Assembly (NCBI GenBank): GCA_002104905.1
Contig: MCFE01000084.1
Span: 62,001-126,000 of the forward strand
From: Basidiobolus meristosporus CBS 931.73
Taxonomy: Eukaryota > Basidiobolomycota > Basidiobolomycetes > Basidiobolales > Basidiobolaceae
DNA length: 64,000 bases
Direction of reading: 5' to 3'
The position numbers were made by a program, and so were the translations under genes. Under the pieces are notes generated by a model. The model did no database searches. It was not told where the DNA came from and was given only the letters and a program-made list of their open reading frames with translations. Shown in pieces: positions 33,110 through 44,062 of this stretch. Each line of letters opens with the position of its first letter. The first letter of the stretch is position 1.

Positions 33110-33459
33110 TGTTGTAAAAAATTCGTATTTCCACCTAAATATTCACCTAACTTAGTCACTTAGATCATTACCTTCAAATCCTAGAAAATACTGACCAAAT
33201 TCCTTGTCGGGATTTACTTAGAATATTTTCACCAAAATACCAGGTACCCAGAACATGAAAATTCTCAAAGTTGTCCAAACAGCCCCAAACTTTGCACACA
33301 TGTTCTTGGGACCTTCCTTAACCTATTCTACGTGTTTGTAATGCCAAGACCAGGTAAAAGTATAAATACCACTTTTACATTCAATAAATCATTAAGTGAA
33401 AACCACATAATCTACTTGTTCTCCCAATCACTTCCAATATCTCCAAGACTCTTACAACA
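33110..33459 (+). repeat. 3' LTR of E1
   Basis: 350 bp, identical to the 5' LTR except for one C/T difference near its start. It is followed directly by the target duplication GTTTT (33460-33464). Confidence 0.95.
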
Positions 33460-33464
33460 GTTTT

Positions 33465-33840
33465 GACTTTGGAGGCTTTAGTACATTGCCATCTTAAAGG
33501 CCACTGAACCCAGCACATACTTTACACTCTTACTCTTGAAGCTCACCTTTGATTCCTCAAGATATTCACTTGCACTCTGTGTGATACTTTGAGTTTTTGC
33601 CTTAATTGACTAATGTACTGTGTGATATATTAGTGGAGTCAGGTGGCTTTCAAGAGTAATATACTCAAAACTCATCAAGGCAACAGCTCCACTCAAAATC
33701 TCCTTGGTTCTCAAAGTTGAGGCGCATATAGACACATCCAATGTGTACTGTGCAAATTGCATGCAGGAATGTTTGTACACAGCCTAGCATTTGGGCCAGA
33801 TCATGGAGGGGCAAAAAAAAATGGGGCGGGGGCCCCTAAA
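33465..33840. other. G2-like leader remnant, then unassigned sequence
   Basis: The first 65 bases continue the G2-family leader interrupted by E1. From about 33530 on I recognise nothing. A short G/C-rich run (GGGGCGGGGGCCCC near 33825) is unusual for this AT-rich island. Confidence 0.5.
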
Positions 33841-34367
33841 CCCCAAACAATCCCTAAGCTTGCACATATTTACTTGGGACCTTCTTTAACCTATTCTACA
33901 TGTTTATTATGCCAAGACTATGTAAAGTATAAATACTACTGTTACATTCAATAAATCATCAAGTGAAAACCACATAATCTACTTGTCCCCCCAGTCAATT
34001 CCAATATCTCCAAGACTCTTACAAAAAAGTCATGTTTTACACCAAGCCATTTGCCTAACTTAGTCACTTAAAGCATTGCCTTTAAATTATAGAGAATTCT
34101 GACCAAGTTCCTTGTTGGGACTTACTCAGAATATTCTCATCACAGCATTGGGAACCCAGAGCATGAAATTTTGATATGTTGTCCAAACAGCCTCAAACTT
34201 TGCACACATATTCTTGGGCACTTCCCATGCACATGCTATGTATTTGTTTTTGCCAAGAGCATGTGAAAGTACATATATTACCTGACATTGAATAAAACAA
34301 TAGGTGAAAACCACATAATCTACATGTTCTCCCAATCACTTCCAATATTTCCATGACTCTTACAACA
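33841..34367 (+). repeat. Two decayed E1-family LTRs in tandem
   Basis: A truncated LTR (about 33841-34021, from CACATATTTACTTGGGACC to ACTCTTACAA) is followed at once by a nearly full-length one (about 34022-34367, ending ACTCTTACAACA). Both carry the family TATA region, AATAAA and CTCCAAGACTC/CCATGACTC tails, with many substitutions and CpG loss. Confidence 0.78.
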
Positions 34368-34530
34368 CATGACAGCCTGTAAGGCTACATAAGAGACAAT
34401 GCAGCTAAGAAAACTTTTGCAGAGTCAGGCTTATGTCAAGAACACTCCAACACTATATTTCAAGATAGTCAAGGATGTATACAATTAGGTGGAATTCCAA
34501 CTTTTCATGCTAGAACCAAGCACCTAGATA
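34368..34530 (+). pseudogene. Copia RNase H fragment
   Basis: It aligns with E1 32778-32930: ACAGCCTGTAAGGCTAC, TTTCAAGATAGTCAAGG, ATTCCAACTTTTCATGC. The fragment is short and shifted. Placed after LTRs instead of before them, it indicates rearrangement of an old element. Confidence 0.7.
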
Positions 34531-35243
34531 ATACATATATCAAGTGAATATTTAGATTTAGTCACAAACTTTACAACAATCAAGACTGAAGTTATAAACC
34601 ATGACAGGCAACGTATTGAGGCAAAAACATAATTATTGTATGTGTTCTATGGGTACGTATAAACATAAACACACTTGAGCCAACCCAACCTAAATCTATC
34701 TACCATGATAAAATGGAAACGTCTCAAGAATCAGCAATGCTATTACGCAGAGCTTAGTTGATAGGCTCACCCACAGCACTTGTACCAAAGATTCCAAGGG
34801 TAAAGATGAATTGGGAAATGAATCGCTGCCTTCAAAATCAAAATTCATGTCTTTTAGGAGCCGGAAATCGTGGTTTATGGGCTCAATCTAGACAAGGAAT
34901 AAGGAATCTACTTAACAAGCCATGACTCCGATCCGATGCTGATTATTGTATCTAGTGCAGGGGGGAGCCCTGAATGACCAACCCGATAGTTAAAAGTAGG
35001 AATATCAAAAAATGACCTTCACTTCCCTACTTTTCAACATCTATTTGGCTGCTCTCTCAACGTGGGACAACTGAGCGATCAACATAAGGCCTATCTGTAC
35101 GTATGGCTTCTTTTGAACCAACCTACTGGTCCAAATCGAGCCATCATTTGATGACATCCTTCTACTTTGAGGATTAAAAGTGTCTTGATGAGGAGTGTTC
35201 CCGTTCCAGTGATGATCGTTCATTTCCCCCAACCTTGAGAGAG
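34531..35243. other. Edge of the transposon island; no clear gene
   Basis: Around 34580 the sequence changes from CpG-poor, AT-rich transposon sequence to CpG-containing sequence of the gene block. An ATG at 35105 opens 25 codons only. No gene can be supported. Confidence 0.45.
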
Positions 35244-35562
35244 CCCACCTTTAGAAGTGGATTGTCTTGGGAACTGCGGTACGATTCTCGCTACACCAGC
35301 GAGTTTCAGTATCTTCCCCGAAATGATGATAACAGAGGTCGGAAAGCTGGAACCCAAGGTACTTGTTACCGAGCAGGGGCCGGACGTGCCCGCATAACTT
35401 GATCTTATTTGATCGGGGAAACCATTTCATAACTTATCGAACAACTTCTGGGAGGTGTAGGCTCCAGAAACAAGGGAAATAGGCCGAACCGTTGCTGGTA
35501 CAGGTCGGCGGGGATATGTATCTAGGGGAACACCAAGAGGTGGCAGCGTATTTGGCAGCTGA
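35244..35562 (+). CDS. Possible RG-rich protein, 3' exons only (uncertain)
   Basis: Two plus-strand exons join in frame: 35244-35358 and 35483-35562. They use GTACTT at 35359 and an AG at 35481-35482, giving a tail rich in Arg and Gly (GTGRRGYVSRGTPRGG) before TGA. The upstream exon reads smoothly (LSWELRYDSRYTSEFQYL). I do not recognise the protein and could not find its 5' end. Other frames in the same interval are also open for 40-50 codons, so this is only a candidate. Confidence 0.22.
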
Positions 35563-35932
35563 TCCATCTGAGCCATTTATTGATGGGAGTACTTCAATGA
35601 AAAGAGAACAATAAAGGCCCAAGTGCGAATAATTTACAGGGGAAACTCATTTTTTGGTGTTTTGGATTTATGTGGACGTATCTAAGTAATAACCTGGACA
35701 AGAGTACACGCAGCGTGCCACCAGCGGTAGAGAAGAATCTTGGGGAGAAACTGTGAGCGTGCGCGCATATTCTCGGACTGCGTTGGTCCAATGCACCTGG
35801 ATATAAGGAAGAGCGGGTGATTGGATGTTGATCAAGGTATCGGCGGATTCGAGCGTGGGTTCTAGCTCAGCATACAGAGGGTGGAGTGCCCTGGACGCGG
35901 TGAGGCAGGTTAGATTGCATGGCTCCAGTAAA

Positions 35933-37261
35933 TTATGGATATTCTGTTAGCTTACTTGATTGACTGTGAACGCTCCCGTCAAGCCTCTCCTCTTTGATCG
36001 AGAGGCTGCTTCTATCTGGCGGATGGCGGCTAGAAAAGCGGGACATCGATGAGCGCTCAGATTTTGTGCCGTCATGTCGAGAAGTGGTTTCCCCATGAGC
36101 GGGACTAGTCAAAGTTTCACCCTCTTCTCTTCCTAGCCGTATTCCATTGAAGCTAGGAAGTATCTGCCTACAGCCTTCGGAGTCTGACGAGAAGTCGGAC
36201 TCGGTGAGCGATTCGCTTGAATCATCATTCTGACAGTAGCGCTCACGCAACCATCGATTGCGCGGACCAGCTTTGCTACGCTCGTTTACCTTGAAGCCAT
36301 AAATACGAGGTGTGTAGGTGGCCGTGTTGAAGTGAGTATAAATGCTGGGGCAGAAGGTCATGAAGAAGATGTGTGCGAAGGTTGTTCCAAAGAAGGCACC
36401 TGGAAAACTCGGGATGTTAGGACGCATCGAATATACACGCTGTTTAGTTGGAATTACCGTCAAGACTTTGAAATCGTGAGCTTGGCGGTGTGTACAAATC
36501 TAGGCAGTTTGGACAATACAGCTTGACCGGCTCCACGCCCAACGAGTCCGATCTGCCTGCCGGTATCATGGGTGTTTCATTGCAGTAATATCTTGGACAA
36601 TGCCCAAAATCCCCTTGCTCGTATTTGGTGGCCTGGCGATTGTGAATGACATTAATATGTAAATCCTGGGGCCGCCTTTCAATGTCAACGCACCATTTGA
36701 TTCATGCCCTGACGAGTCAAGATGTATCTTTGATGTATCAGACCATAGAGACGCTCGGCGGAGGATTCAATCAGACTGGTGTCGGCACCCGAATACTCAC
36801 GCTCTAGACAACAAAGAATCAATAGGCTGGCGATGCACAGTACAAAGCGACAAACAAACCAGGCTCAATGTCCAAAATCATCTCCAGTGCCTCCTGATAA
36901 AATGGAACGGTAGAGCCTAGGCCGGTAAAGTTGAAGTCGTCTTCAAGAAAAGCATCTGCCACCTCAATCAAGTATTCATTCCCCGAGAGCGAGCAAAACC
37001 AGGTAACCCATGAAACTGAATCGCTAGCGGAGTCGATATCCGAGTGGTGTAGAGCGTCTGTCGCTTATGAGAGAAAAGGGGTTGTCAATAGGGTTCGGAA
37101 AGTCCAGTGGAATGAAGAGTAGGGTAAGCTGCAATCTTCCAGAGCTTTTATTCATTGCCATTGTCCAGCACAGAAAATAGGAGGTTGTATCGTAGCAGTA
37201 CGTAAAGAAGCTCACCTTGTTCGTAAGGTTGGGGGGATCCCTCGTAATTAACGGGATCCAT
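35933..37261 (-). CDS. CKB1: Casein kinase II regulatory (beta) subunit, five exons
   Basis: Joined minus-strand exons 37261-37216, 37063-36860, 36803-36694, 36632-36458 and 36399-35933 give 333 aa. The introns of 152, 56, 61 and 58 bp all have GT...AG ends and keep the frame; intron 4 contains CTAAC. The N-terminal domain has [16 protein letters not shown], the acidic-loop region [10 protein letters not shown] and the helix [13 protein letters not shown], then [15 protein letters not shown]. The C4 zinc finger uses Cys132, Cys137, Cys160 and Cys163. GAFFGTTF and [11 protein letters not shown] follow. These are the hallmarks of CK2 beta, which dimerises through the zinc finger and docks the catalytic alpha subunits. 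The last 104 residues form a Ser/Arg/Glu-rich tail beyond the usual end of the family. Identification is sure; the exact tail end is less so. Confidence 0.93.
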
Positions 37262-39654
37262 ATTGGAAGGTTAGCCAATAAATGAAGTAATATGTACGGA
37301 AGCCGACTTGGACGCGCACAAAAGACACTCCTAGGTTACTGCAGCTATGATGGTGGATAATGTAAGACTGGGTCAGAGGAAATGGTGCAGAGGCGAGTCT
37401 TGCGCTCAATGTTTCAATAAGATGAGTATATTAATAGTGTGTTCCAAACATCTTTTTTTTCGTAAATTGATCGAATTCAGCGCAAGGATTTTTACAAGAC
37501 TCTTGGACTAATAATTGATTGAAATTAACGCTTATTGATATCCAGAAATAATCACCATGCACCTCCAGAACGTAGCCTTCCAGTAATCTGATTGCAGATT
37601 GATAAACCCTTAAGCGTGCGATAAGATCCACCACAAAATAGCCTCATTCAATACGTGCCTAGGCGCCAAAGTTGAGCCTCCCCAAGACTCGCATTGACTG
37701 TGGCAAGACGTATTCGCAGCCATCTCGCCTCAACTAGGTCTACCTTGAGCCACGGTCAACGGCACAGATGGGAGGGGATAGCATGCCATCAGGAGTCCAA
37801 CGAATGAAGGGAAGTTCGCGTCTGGAAACGATCTGCCTAATTTAATCGAAGCATAAATCTATTCCACATCAGATCAATGCTCTTCATCCATTGGTTTTGA
37901 AAGGCATGGTCCAGGCTGGTGCTTGTCTGGCGAAGGAGGTCCATTCTTGCAGACACGACCAGTACTGACAGACTTTCCAGGTTTAGGTCGTAGCTACAAG
38001 ATGCGCAAATCAGCTCTCGAGTCTAACACCGGATCGCTGCCCACAAAATTCATTGGATTGGGCTTGCAGAGTTGAAAGGCTGATACTCCGGTATGGATCT
38101 TTCGTGGACAGCATCAGCGTCTTAATGGCATTTGTTGGATGCAACATCTGTCACGGTAGATTTGCCATGATAAATGGTGCTGATGTTTGTTTTGCCAGAT
38201 ATTTGACGAATTAGTATCGGTAGATTCTAGTTCCTCATGATCGCCTGATTGGCTGCTTAATAGCGATCTCTGCTCAAATACCTGGATTGTAGTAAATAAA
38301 GAGGATTCTATATATTTGCTCGTATGCTTCAGCACTGCCTGGCCGATACACATAACTCGCTGATCAGATGTGAATCAACGTTGGGCTACTCAAAATAGAG
38401 TTCCTACATTTGTTTCATGCGAGTGTCCATGCAGTGAAAAATCAGGAACATCAATAATATAGATGGTTCGAATTCAATCAACATCATCTTCCATTGTTTG
38501 TGAACCTTATCTGGAACAAACGCAAACCATACAGTTCTGCCACCGTTGAAAAGATCATGCTAGGTGGAGCCTGGGGTGGGTTGGGTTCTCAAACAATGTT
38601 GCTGCGCATCCAACTACATAGTCCCCAGCCTGGCCATTTGGTAATCATGTATTATATGAATATATTCAACTGCATGCATTGCCAGGTTAATGGAGGCTGA
38701 CAATGGGATTATCTGATGGTACATACTGTCGCATCTCTGTGCCTTCTTATGATTGATTGGATTGGCGTTCGAGTTAATTGTAATGATCCATCGGTGCAAT
38801 GCGGTCAACCCAAGCTATAGCAGTCGATGACGAAGGCTGAGATTTCGACCCACATCAGGGCTTTGAGTTCTTCCGTCAGTTCCGTACGTGGATTTGAAAT
38901 GAGAAGGGCCTTTTGTGCCCATCCACAGAGCCATACAATATAGTGACATTACAGTATGCTGCATCGCAGACTCCTCTTCTTGATGACATTGCTGTAACTG
39001 ATGAGCTAAAGCTTTGTGCAGAAGATCTGTCTATACAGACCGACCTTCTCCAGACACCACTGCTTAACACCAAGCAATATTGGATGAGATCAGCAAATTC
39101 GTACTACTGGTATTCATGTGGGCTGGAAAGCTGATAACGAATCGATGCAAATGACTGTGTTCGTTTTGTTAAACTACATCTAGGTCGCTGCATAATGAAC
39201 TGTTTTGATGAGATATCGAAAGCTCCCTTGCAGCTGACCATTATTACGCTGCGAGTGTCAGCCAACCAACCGCGCCCGGGTAAAATGTTTAAACGAGCAA
39301 ATCCCTATTTTTTGGTAAGAGTACTACAACTTCAAAAATAATCCCCATGTATTATTGTGGGCTTACAATCAAACCTGTCTACCGCTATAATGCAGCTTGG
39401 GCTGGCGAGAGGTGTGCTTCGAGGGTATCCAGTACTCTAGCAACATCAAATCGAGTCTATTCTTTTCTTATTATTAATTAGCTCCATAGAACAATACATT
39501 GCTACAACCCTCGCCAAAGAGATTAAGCGAAATGGTGGTGCTTTTGATGCGCAAAATTCACTCCTGTTTCGGAGAATTTCAAGTATGGCTGGTTTTTTGT
39601 CCAAACGGAGGGCTCTTACTTCACAATACAGCCGCTAGGTGTGGGTAAAATAGG
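37262..39654. other. Intergenic, no supported gene
   Basis: The 5' side of the CK2 beta gene lies here. Short open frames exist (for example minus 38353-38114 and plus 38913-39134, the latter Leu/Asp-rich), but none has a recognisable domain or convincing splice partners. Small hidden genes are possible. Confidence 0.4.
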
Positions 39655-39662
39655 TATTTAAA
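39655..39662 (+). promoter_or_regulatory. TATA-like element of the MFS gene
   Basis: TATTTAAA lies 170 bp upstream of the ATG at 39832. It is followed by a pyrimidine-rich leader (CTTCC, TCTTCTAACC) typical of fungal 5' UTRs. Confidence 0.4.
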
Positions 39663-39831
39663 GCTGGAGCACCGGAGTACATCCACAGAGGTCTTCCTTT
39701 AGCCAGTCTTCAAGTACCTAAGGGCTTCTCTTCTAACCAAGTCTTCCGGACAATCACTTCCCTAACTGGATTTCCATACCTTGCACTTTCAACTTACACG
39801 AGTCGATATCACCAGCATCAACCGCTAAGAA

Positions 39832-41430
39832 ATGTCGGAGAGTCATTCGAATGCTGACATGAAGGGTGCAGATGTTCAGAAATCAATCCTCGAGGCACCT
39901 CGTACCGCCTCGAATCCCATAGTCCGGGGAATCCTTTGGCATTATGGCACCACAACTTCAAACAGAGATGAGGCGCAGATTGAGCGAGAACGTTATCTCG
40001 TTGCGGGTATTCCATTTAATAGATGGTATTTAATGCCGGCTGCAGTTAGCATCCAATTCTGTTGTGGATCTCTATATGCTTGGAGTGTCTTCAATGATCC
40101 CATAGATCATGCGATTCATCCGAACTCTGATGAGAAGATGGCGCCAATCACCTTCTCTATCGCCATCGGAGTTTTCGGGGTATCTGCTGCAACTATGGGT
40201 CCTTGGTTAGAAAGAAACGGCCCTCGAAAGGCTGCTTTGCTATCCTCTCTATTGTTTTACCTGGGAAATCTGACTTCAGCCTTAGCCATATACCTGCAAC
40301 AAATGTGGCTCTTGTATGTTGGATACGGGGTAATAGGAGGATTTGGCCTTGGCCTTGGCTACATATCACCGGTGTCATCCCTTCAAAAATGGTTCCCTGA
40401 CCGTCGAGGACTAGCTGCTGGCTTTGCGGTCTGTGGTTTTGGCGCCGGGTCGATTGCCATCGGAAAAGTGATTCTGCCTTTAATAGCTGCTGTTGGACTT
40501 CCTCTTACATTTGTTGTGTTGGGTAGCTTCTATTTTGTCTTCATGGTGATTGGGGCATGTGTTGTTCGAGCCCCGCCACCAGGATACACTGTAACCACGG
40601 CGCCAGTCACCAACTCCGAAGCTAGCGAGAAAGGTGTAGAAGCTGCTCATCAGACAACCATCAAACTGACTCTAATCGAATCCATCCGTTCGCGGGACTT
40701 CCTCCTTCTATACATCGTCTTCTTTGCAAACACTATGTTCGGCCTAGTCGTAATCTCCCGACTTTCCAATATGATCACCGATCTGTTTGGATATGATAAG
40801 AATACGGCGGCCAGCATTGTATCGATCAATGGTGGCTTCAATTTGTTGGGACGCATCCTTTTCTCTACCATTTCTGATTTTCTGGGGAGAAAAACATGCT
40901 TTCTACTTATGCTGGGGATACAGATCGTGGTCATGGCCACATTCAATGCCATCACCACCGCCAAGACCTACTGGGCCTTCCTGTTCATCATGTTTACATT
41001 GACCACCTGTTACGGTGGTGGATTCGGAGTCATTCCTGCGTTCTTGGCAGATATGTTTGGCTCCACCAATATTGGTGCTTGCCACGGTGTCATTCTTACT
41101 GCATGGTCTATTGCCGGAGTAGGAGGCGGTCTCGTCTTTACTGCTGTTTATAACAGCTTGCTGTCCAACGGCAATTCGAAGAGTGACCCGATAATATATA
41201 CGGTCAATGTGTATTGGATTCTCGTGTTTGTTGTCATTGGCCTAATAGCCGGATTGTTTGTACGCACCACAATGAAGGATCGTCTCCTTCCACCAGTCCC
41301 AGGCCAGATATTCCGTGTGCGAGTCTTTGGAAAGATGGTTCGTCTGGTCAACAACGGGAAATTATACTTTGAAAGATTGTCACCAGAGCAGGAAGAAAGC
41401 GAATGGAACCAATATCTGTCTCAGCAATGA
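39832..41430 (+). CDS. MFS transporter, oxalate/formate antiporter (OFA)-like family
   Basis: An uninterrupted frame of 532 aa. After a hydrophilic N terminus of about 60 residues, helix 1 carries the OFA signature (RWYLMPAAVSIQF then GSLYAWSVF, residues 64-87). About a dozen hydrophobic segments follow, with a central charged loop at about 247-285. The second half contains GGGFGVIPAFLADMFG and a HGVILTAWSIAGVGG-type stretch, both characteristic of OFA/monocarboxylate-like MFS carriers. It should be a plasma- or organelle-membrane carrier of small organic acids; the substrate cannot be read from sequence. ATG 39832 is the first in-frame start (AGAAATGTC context). Its homeobox and CK2 neighbours suggest no common pathway. 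Confidence 0.92.
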   Translation: MSESHSNADMKGADVQKSILEAPRTASNPIVRGILWHYGTTTSNRDEAQIERERYLVAGIPFNRWYLMPAAVSIQFCCGSLYAWSVFNDPIDHAIHPNSDEKMAPITFSIAIGVFGVSAATMGPWLERNGPRKAALLSSLLFYLGNLTSALAIYLQQMWLLYVGYGVIGGFGLGLGYISPVSSLQKWFPDRRGLAAGFAVCGFGAGSIAIGKVILPLIAAVGLPLTFVVLGSFYFVFMVIGACVVRAPPPGYTVTTAPVTNSEASEKGVEAAHQTTIKLTLIESIRSRDFLLLYIVFFANTMFGLVVISRLSNMITDLFGYDKNTAASIVSINGGFNLLGRILFSTISDFLGRKTCFLLMLGIQIVVMATFNAITTAKTYWAFLFIMFTLTTCYGGGFGVIPAFLADMFGSTNIGACHGVILTAWSIAGVGGGLVFTAVYNSLLSNGNSKSDPIIYTVNVYWILVFVVIGLIAGLFVRTTMKDRLLPPVPGQIFRVRVFGKMVRLVNNGKLYFERLSPEQEESEWNQYLSQQ

Positions 41431-44062
41431 CGTGCACACGTGGAGATCTGCCCCTACCCCGTGTGACAACCAATTCCATACTATACGATTTAGAACAAAT
41501 CCATCAAGGCCGTAGGATCAGCAGCACTGTCCAATCCCTCCTTTCTTGATGTATTCATAGATAACACGTAAATGCCATTCTCATCTATCAGCCAACTGTA
41601 GTAGATCCTTTTTCCCGAATAATAAATCAACAAAAATGCCATCTCGGCATTAGAAAGGACCCACTCTACTTTATTTGCTGTGGGGATGGGACTAGGCTGT
41701 GTTGCTCACTCGCAAAAACACACTTTCTCACAGGCGCTTGGTGAGCACCGGATATGCTAAGAGTAGCTAATCTTCGAAATGCAGATAGCACCCATTGTAC
41801 ACGTATTTCCACAGGCCCTAGAACATGCCGGTTTTAAGATTTTGATGCGTAGAGCATGGACATTCACGTCATGTGACCCCTGACCCTATCATTGTTCGGA
41901 TCATGGCTATGATTAGGGGAGCCAAGGCATGAGAACAATATCGAGCACCAGCTCATAACTATAGTCGATGCTCTTATTACCTTATCAAAACGACGAGGCA
42001 GGAGCGATTCATGCTAACAACGTTGTCTTGAGCACTAAGCAGGCATAGATCACTCTGATCTGATCTGACTTCTAGGCTGTCCAATTGAAAGCAGTCGATT
42101 CAGCTTACATAGAGCCAACGGGCATCGCATTGTAATCCGGTGTTAACGCCCACTGGCACAATAATCTACTCCATTCAATTCCCCTTGAATTCAAATTCCG
42201 GAATTTAGCCATTCTGAATACCAAACACGCAGGATTAGGTGTCGCTACTATATAAAAGAGAAACACAGCAAGACATAAAGGGGAATCCATTGACTTTCGG
42301 GATTGCCTATATCGGTAAACGACGAAGCAACACACTAGTCATCAGCGATTGCGTAACTCAATGTACTCAAGATGCATTATCCAAGCCGGACTCAAATGGA
42401 GCGTGAATGAAGCTGACCTGAGTTGGATACATGTTGAAATGAATGAAACCGTTTGATTTATGAAGCCTGTCAAGTAAGATGATTCCCTCATGGTGCATAC
42501 TTGGATGTACAGGAGGACATCAAATTGAGTAATTCTCTTGAATACCTCATCAAGCTCAGACACCAAAACCATTGGCTGAAGACGTATGCTAACCATGGCC
42601 GATTTAATTAGTCTATTCTAACGCTGCTGAATCTGTATACTTTTTTCTCAGAGGCACACTCACCAAGATTTGATCACCCGTATCCACATATACATCCGAC
42701 GATCTAGTTCACTTGGTTAGAACAGACATTCACCAAACTCCGTTCCAAAAAGAAGATCGATAAGCGCAATACCCTCGGTCTGTATGTTTGGGCCATTGCC
42801 CAAGTGCGTCGCTCCGCTTCTCAACCCTGGGTGCTTCAAAATGTCATTGCCCACAAAACTAGCATCCATCCTAAAGGTATCCCAGCACTTTGGTCTTGTG
42901 AGACATTAGCGTTGAACCAACCCCCATGTAACTGGCTCTAAGCAAGACATGATTGCCGTGCATCATGGGATTCCACATCACTGTTATTTTTAACACGAGA
43001 ATGCTCATTAAAATAGCTTGATCTGGCTATTGAGAATTTATTTGATACCATAATTGGCATAAGGTCAATCCAAAGCACGATGAGTAATAATTCAGCTATA
43101 TATTTATCGATCGTATTAGCCCACGAGCCCAACCATTGGGCGAATTAAGAATATTGAATCTGAATCCACCGTTCTGACCTCAGGTTACTGACATGTTGGA
43201 GTTTCCTAGAAATTTTTCTGACACAGACATGAATCGAATGGGTCAGCTTATCTTGCATTGACCATACAAGGTACGTCTCCTACTCAACCTATGGATACAA
43301 AAGGCCAATCAGGGGCATCGGACGGTTTCTCAATGTATACTGAGTCAAACAGATAATTTTGGAAATCTGTTAATTCATTAATCTGTTGGTGGTTCATGGC
43401 TTGTATCGTTTACATCCGTGGACTATTCATTCATTAACAATACATTGTCCATTGATTGCGTATAGTGGCTGAACGATATAAATCTATTATCTATTATAAT
43501 AATAGAAGGTTATGCTAGTCCACTCTCCCGGATTTGATGTGTTTCTGCTTGGCAGGCTATCAATGGTTTGGTGTAATAAGGCATTCCCTATTCTTAAAAT
43601 GAGCCTGAACTAATTTGCTTGCCTGATGGCATTCAAGTGTATCGGAGACATTTACACTCGTGTTGAAATGATGTGATGAAGAATCTGGATATAATCCACT
43701 TAACTGCTTGATCTATATTGGTATTGCCAAATTCGTATTGCTGACACATATAGGCGCGAATAAGCCTATTAATGACTATACAAATATCTTACCAGGAAGC
43801 AGTCAGAGCAAATCAAAGCTATGGATGAACTGGATCCAGATTTGTTAATGAACCGCTTTTAACACCTAACTATCCCTCCGTCATGGTTTAGTTTCTGCTC
43901 AACATTTTCCCTTACCTCTTCCTAACGATTACACTTGTTACTTTTCATTTCGTCTCCTACCTTTGCAAACATATTGTTCTTGAGTTATATCTTTACAAGT
44001 CGTATTTACTTCAGAATAACAAAACATCGTTTAGGTCGCTCCTATCTGTACAACCTTTGTAA
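41431..44062. other. Long intergenic region upstream of the homeobox gene
   Basis: 2.6 kb without a supportable gene. It holds the MFS 3' UTR (AATAAATCAACAAAAATG near 41620) and, close to 44060, a C/T-rich stretch that probably is the homeobox leader. Long upstream regions are common for developmental regulators. Minus frames of 60-85 codons near 42100-42600 and 43000 have no recognisable content. Confidence 0.45.

Larger units (their letters stand above)
28773..33459 (+). mobile_element. Ty1/copia retrotransposon E1, intact and young (4687 bp)
   Basis: The element is complete: 350-bp LTRs at 28773-29122 and 33110-33459, primer site, one uninterrupted gag-pol frame, a purine tract and a 5-bp target duplication GTTTT. 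By eye the LTRs differ at a single position (TTTG versus TTCG, 13-16 bases in). Since the two LTRs are identical at insertion, this is a recent event. CpG is still frequent here, unlike in E2. The domain order protease-integrase-RT-RNase H is that of Ty1/copia (Pseudoviridae). All catalytic residues are present, so it may be mobile if transcribed. Confidence 0.96.

Noticed and set aside
1-34580. Classical RIP (CpA to TpA) as the main mutation process
   Set aside because: CA and TG dinucleotides stay abundant in old copies while CG is missing, which fits CpG deamination better. A count would be needed to exclude a RIP contribution.
40187-41515. Several frames of 60-104 codons overlapping the MFS gene on both strands
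   Set aside because: They are alternative-frame shadows of the 532-residue transporter.
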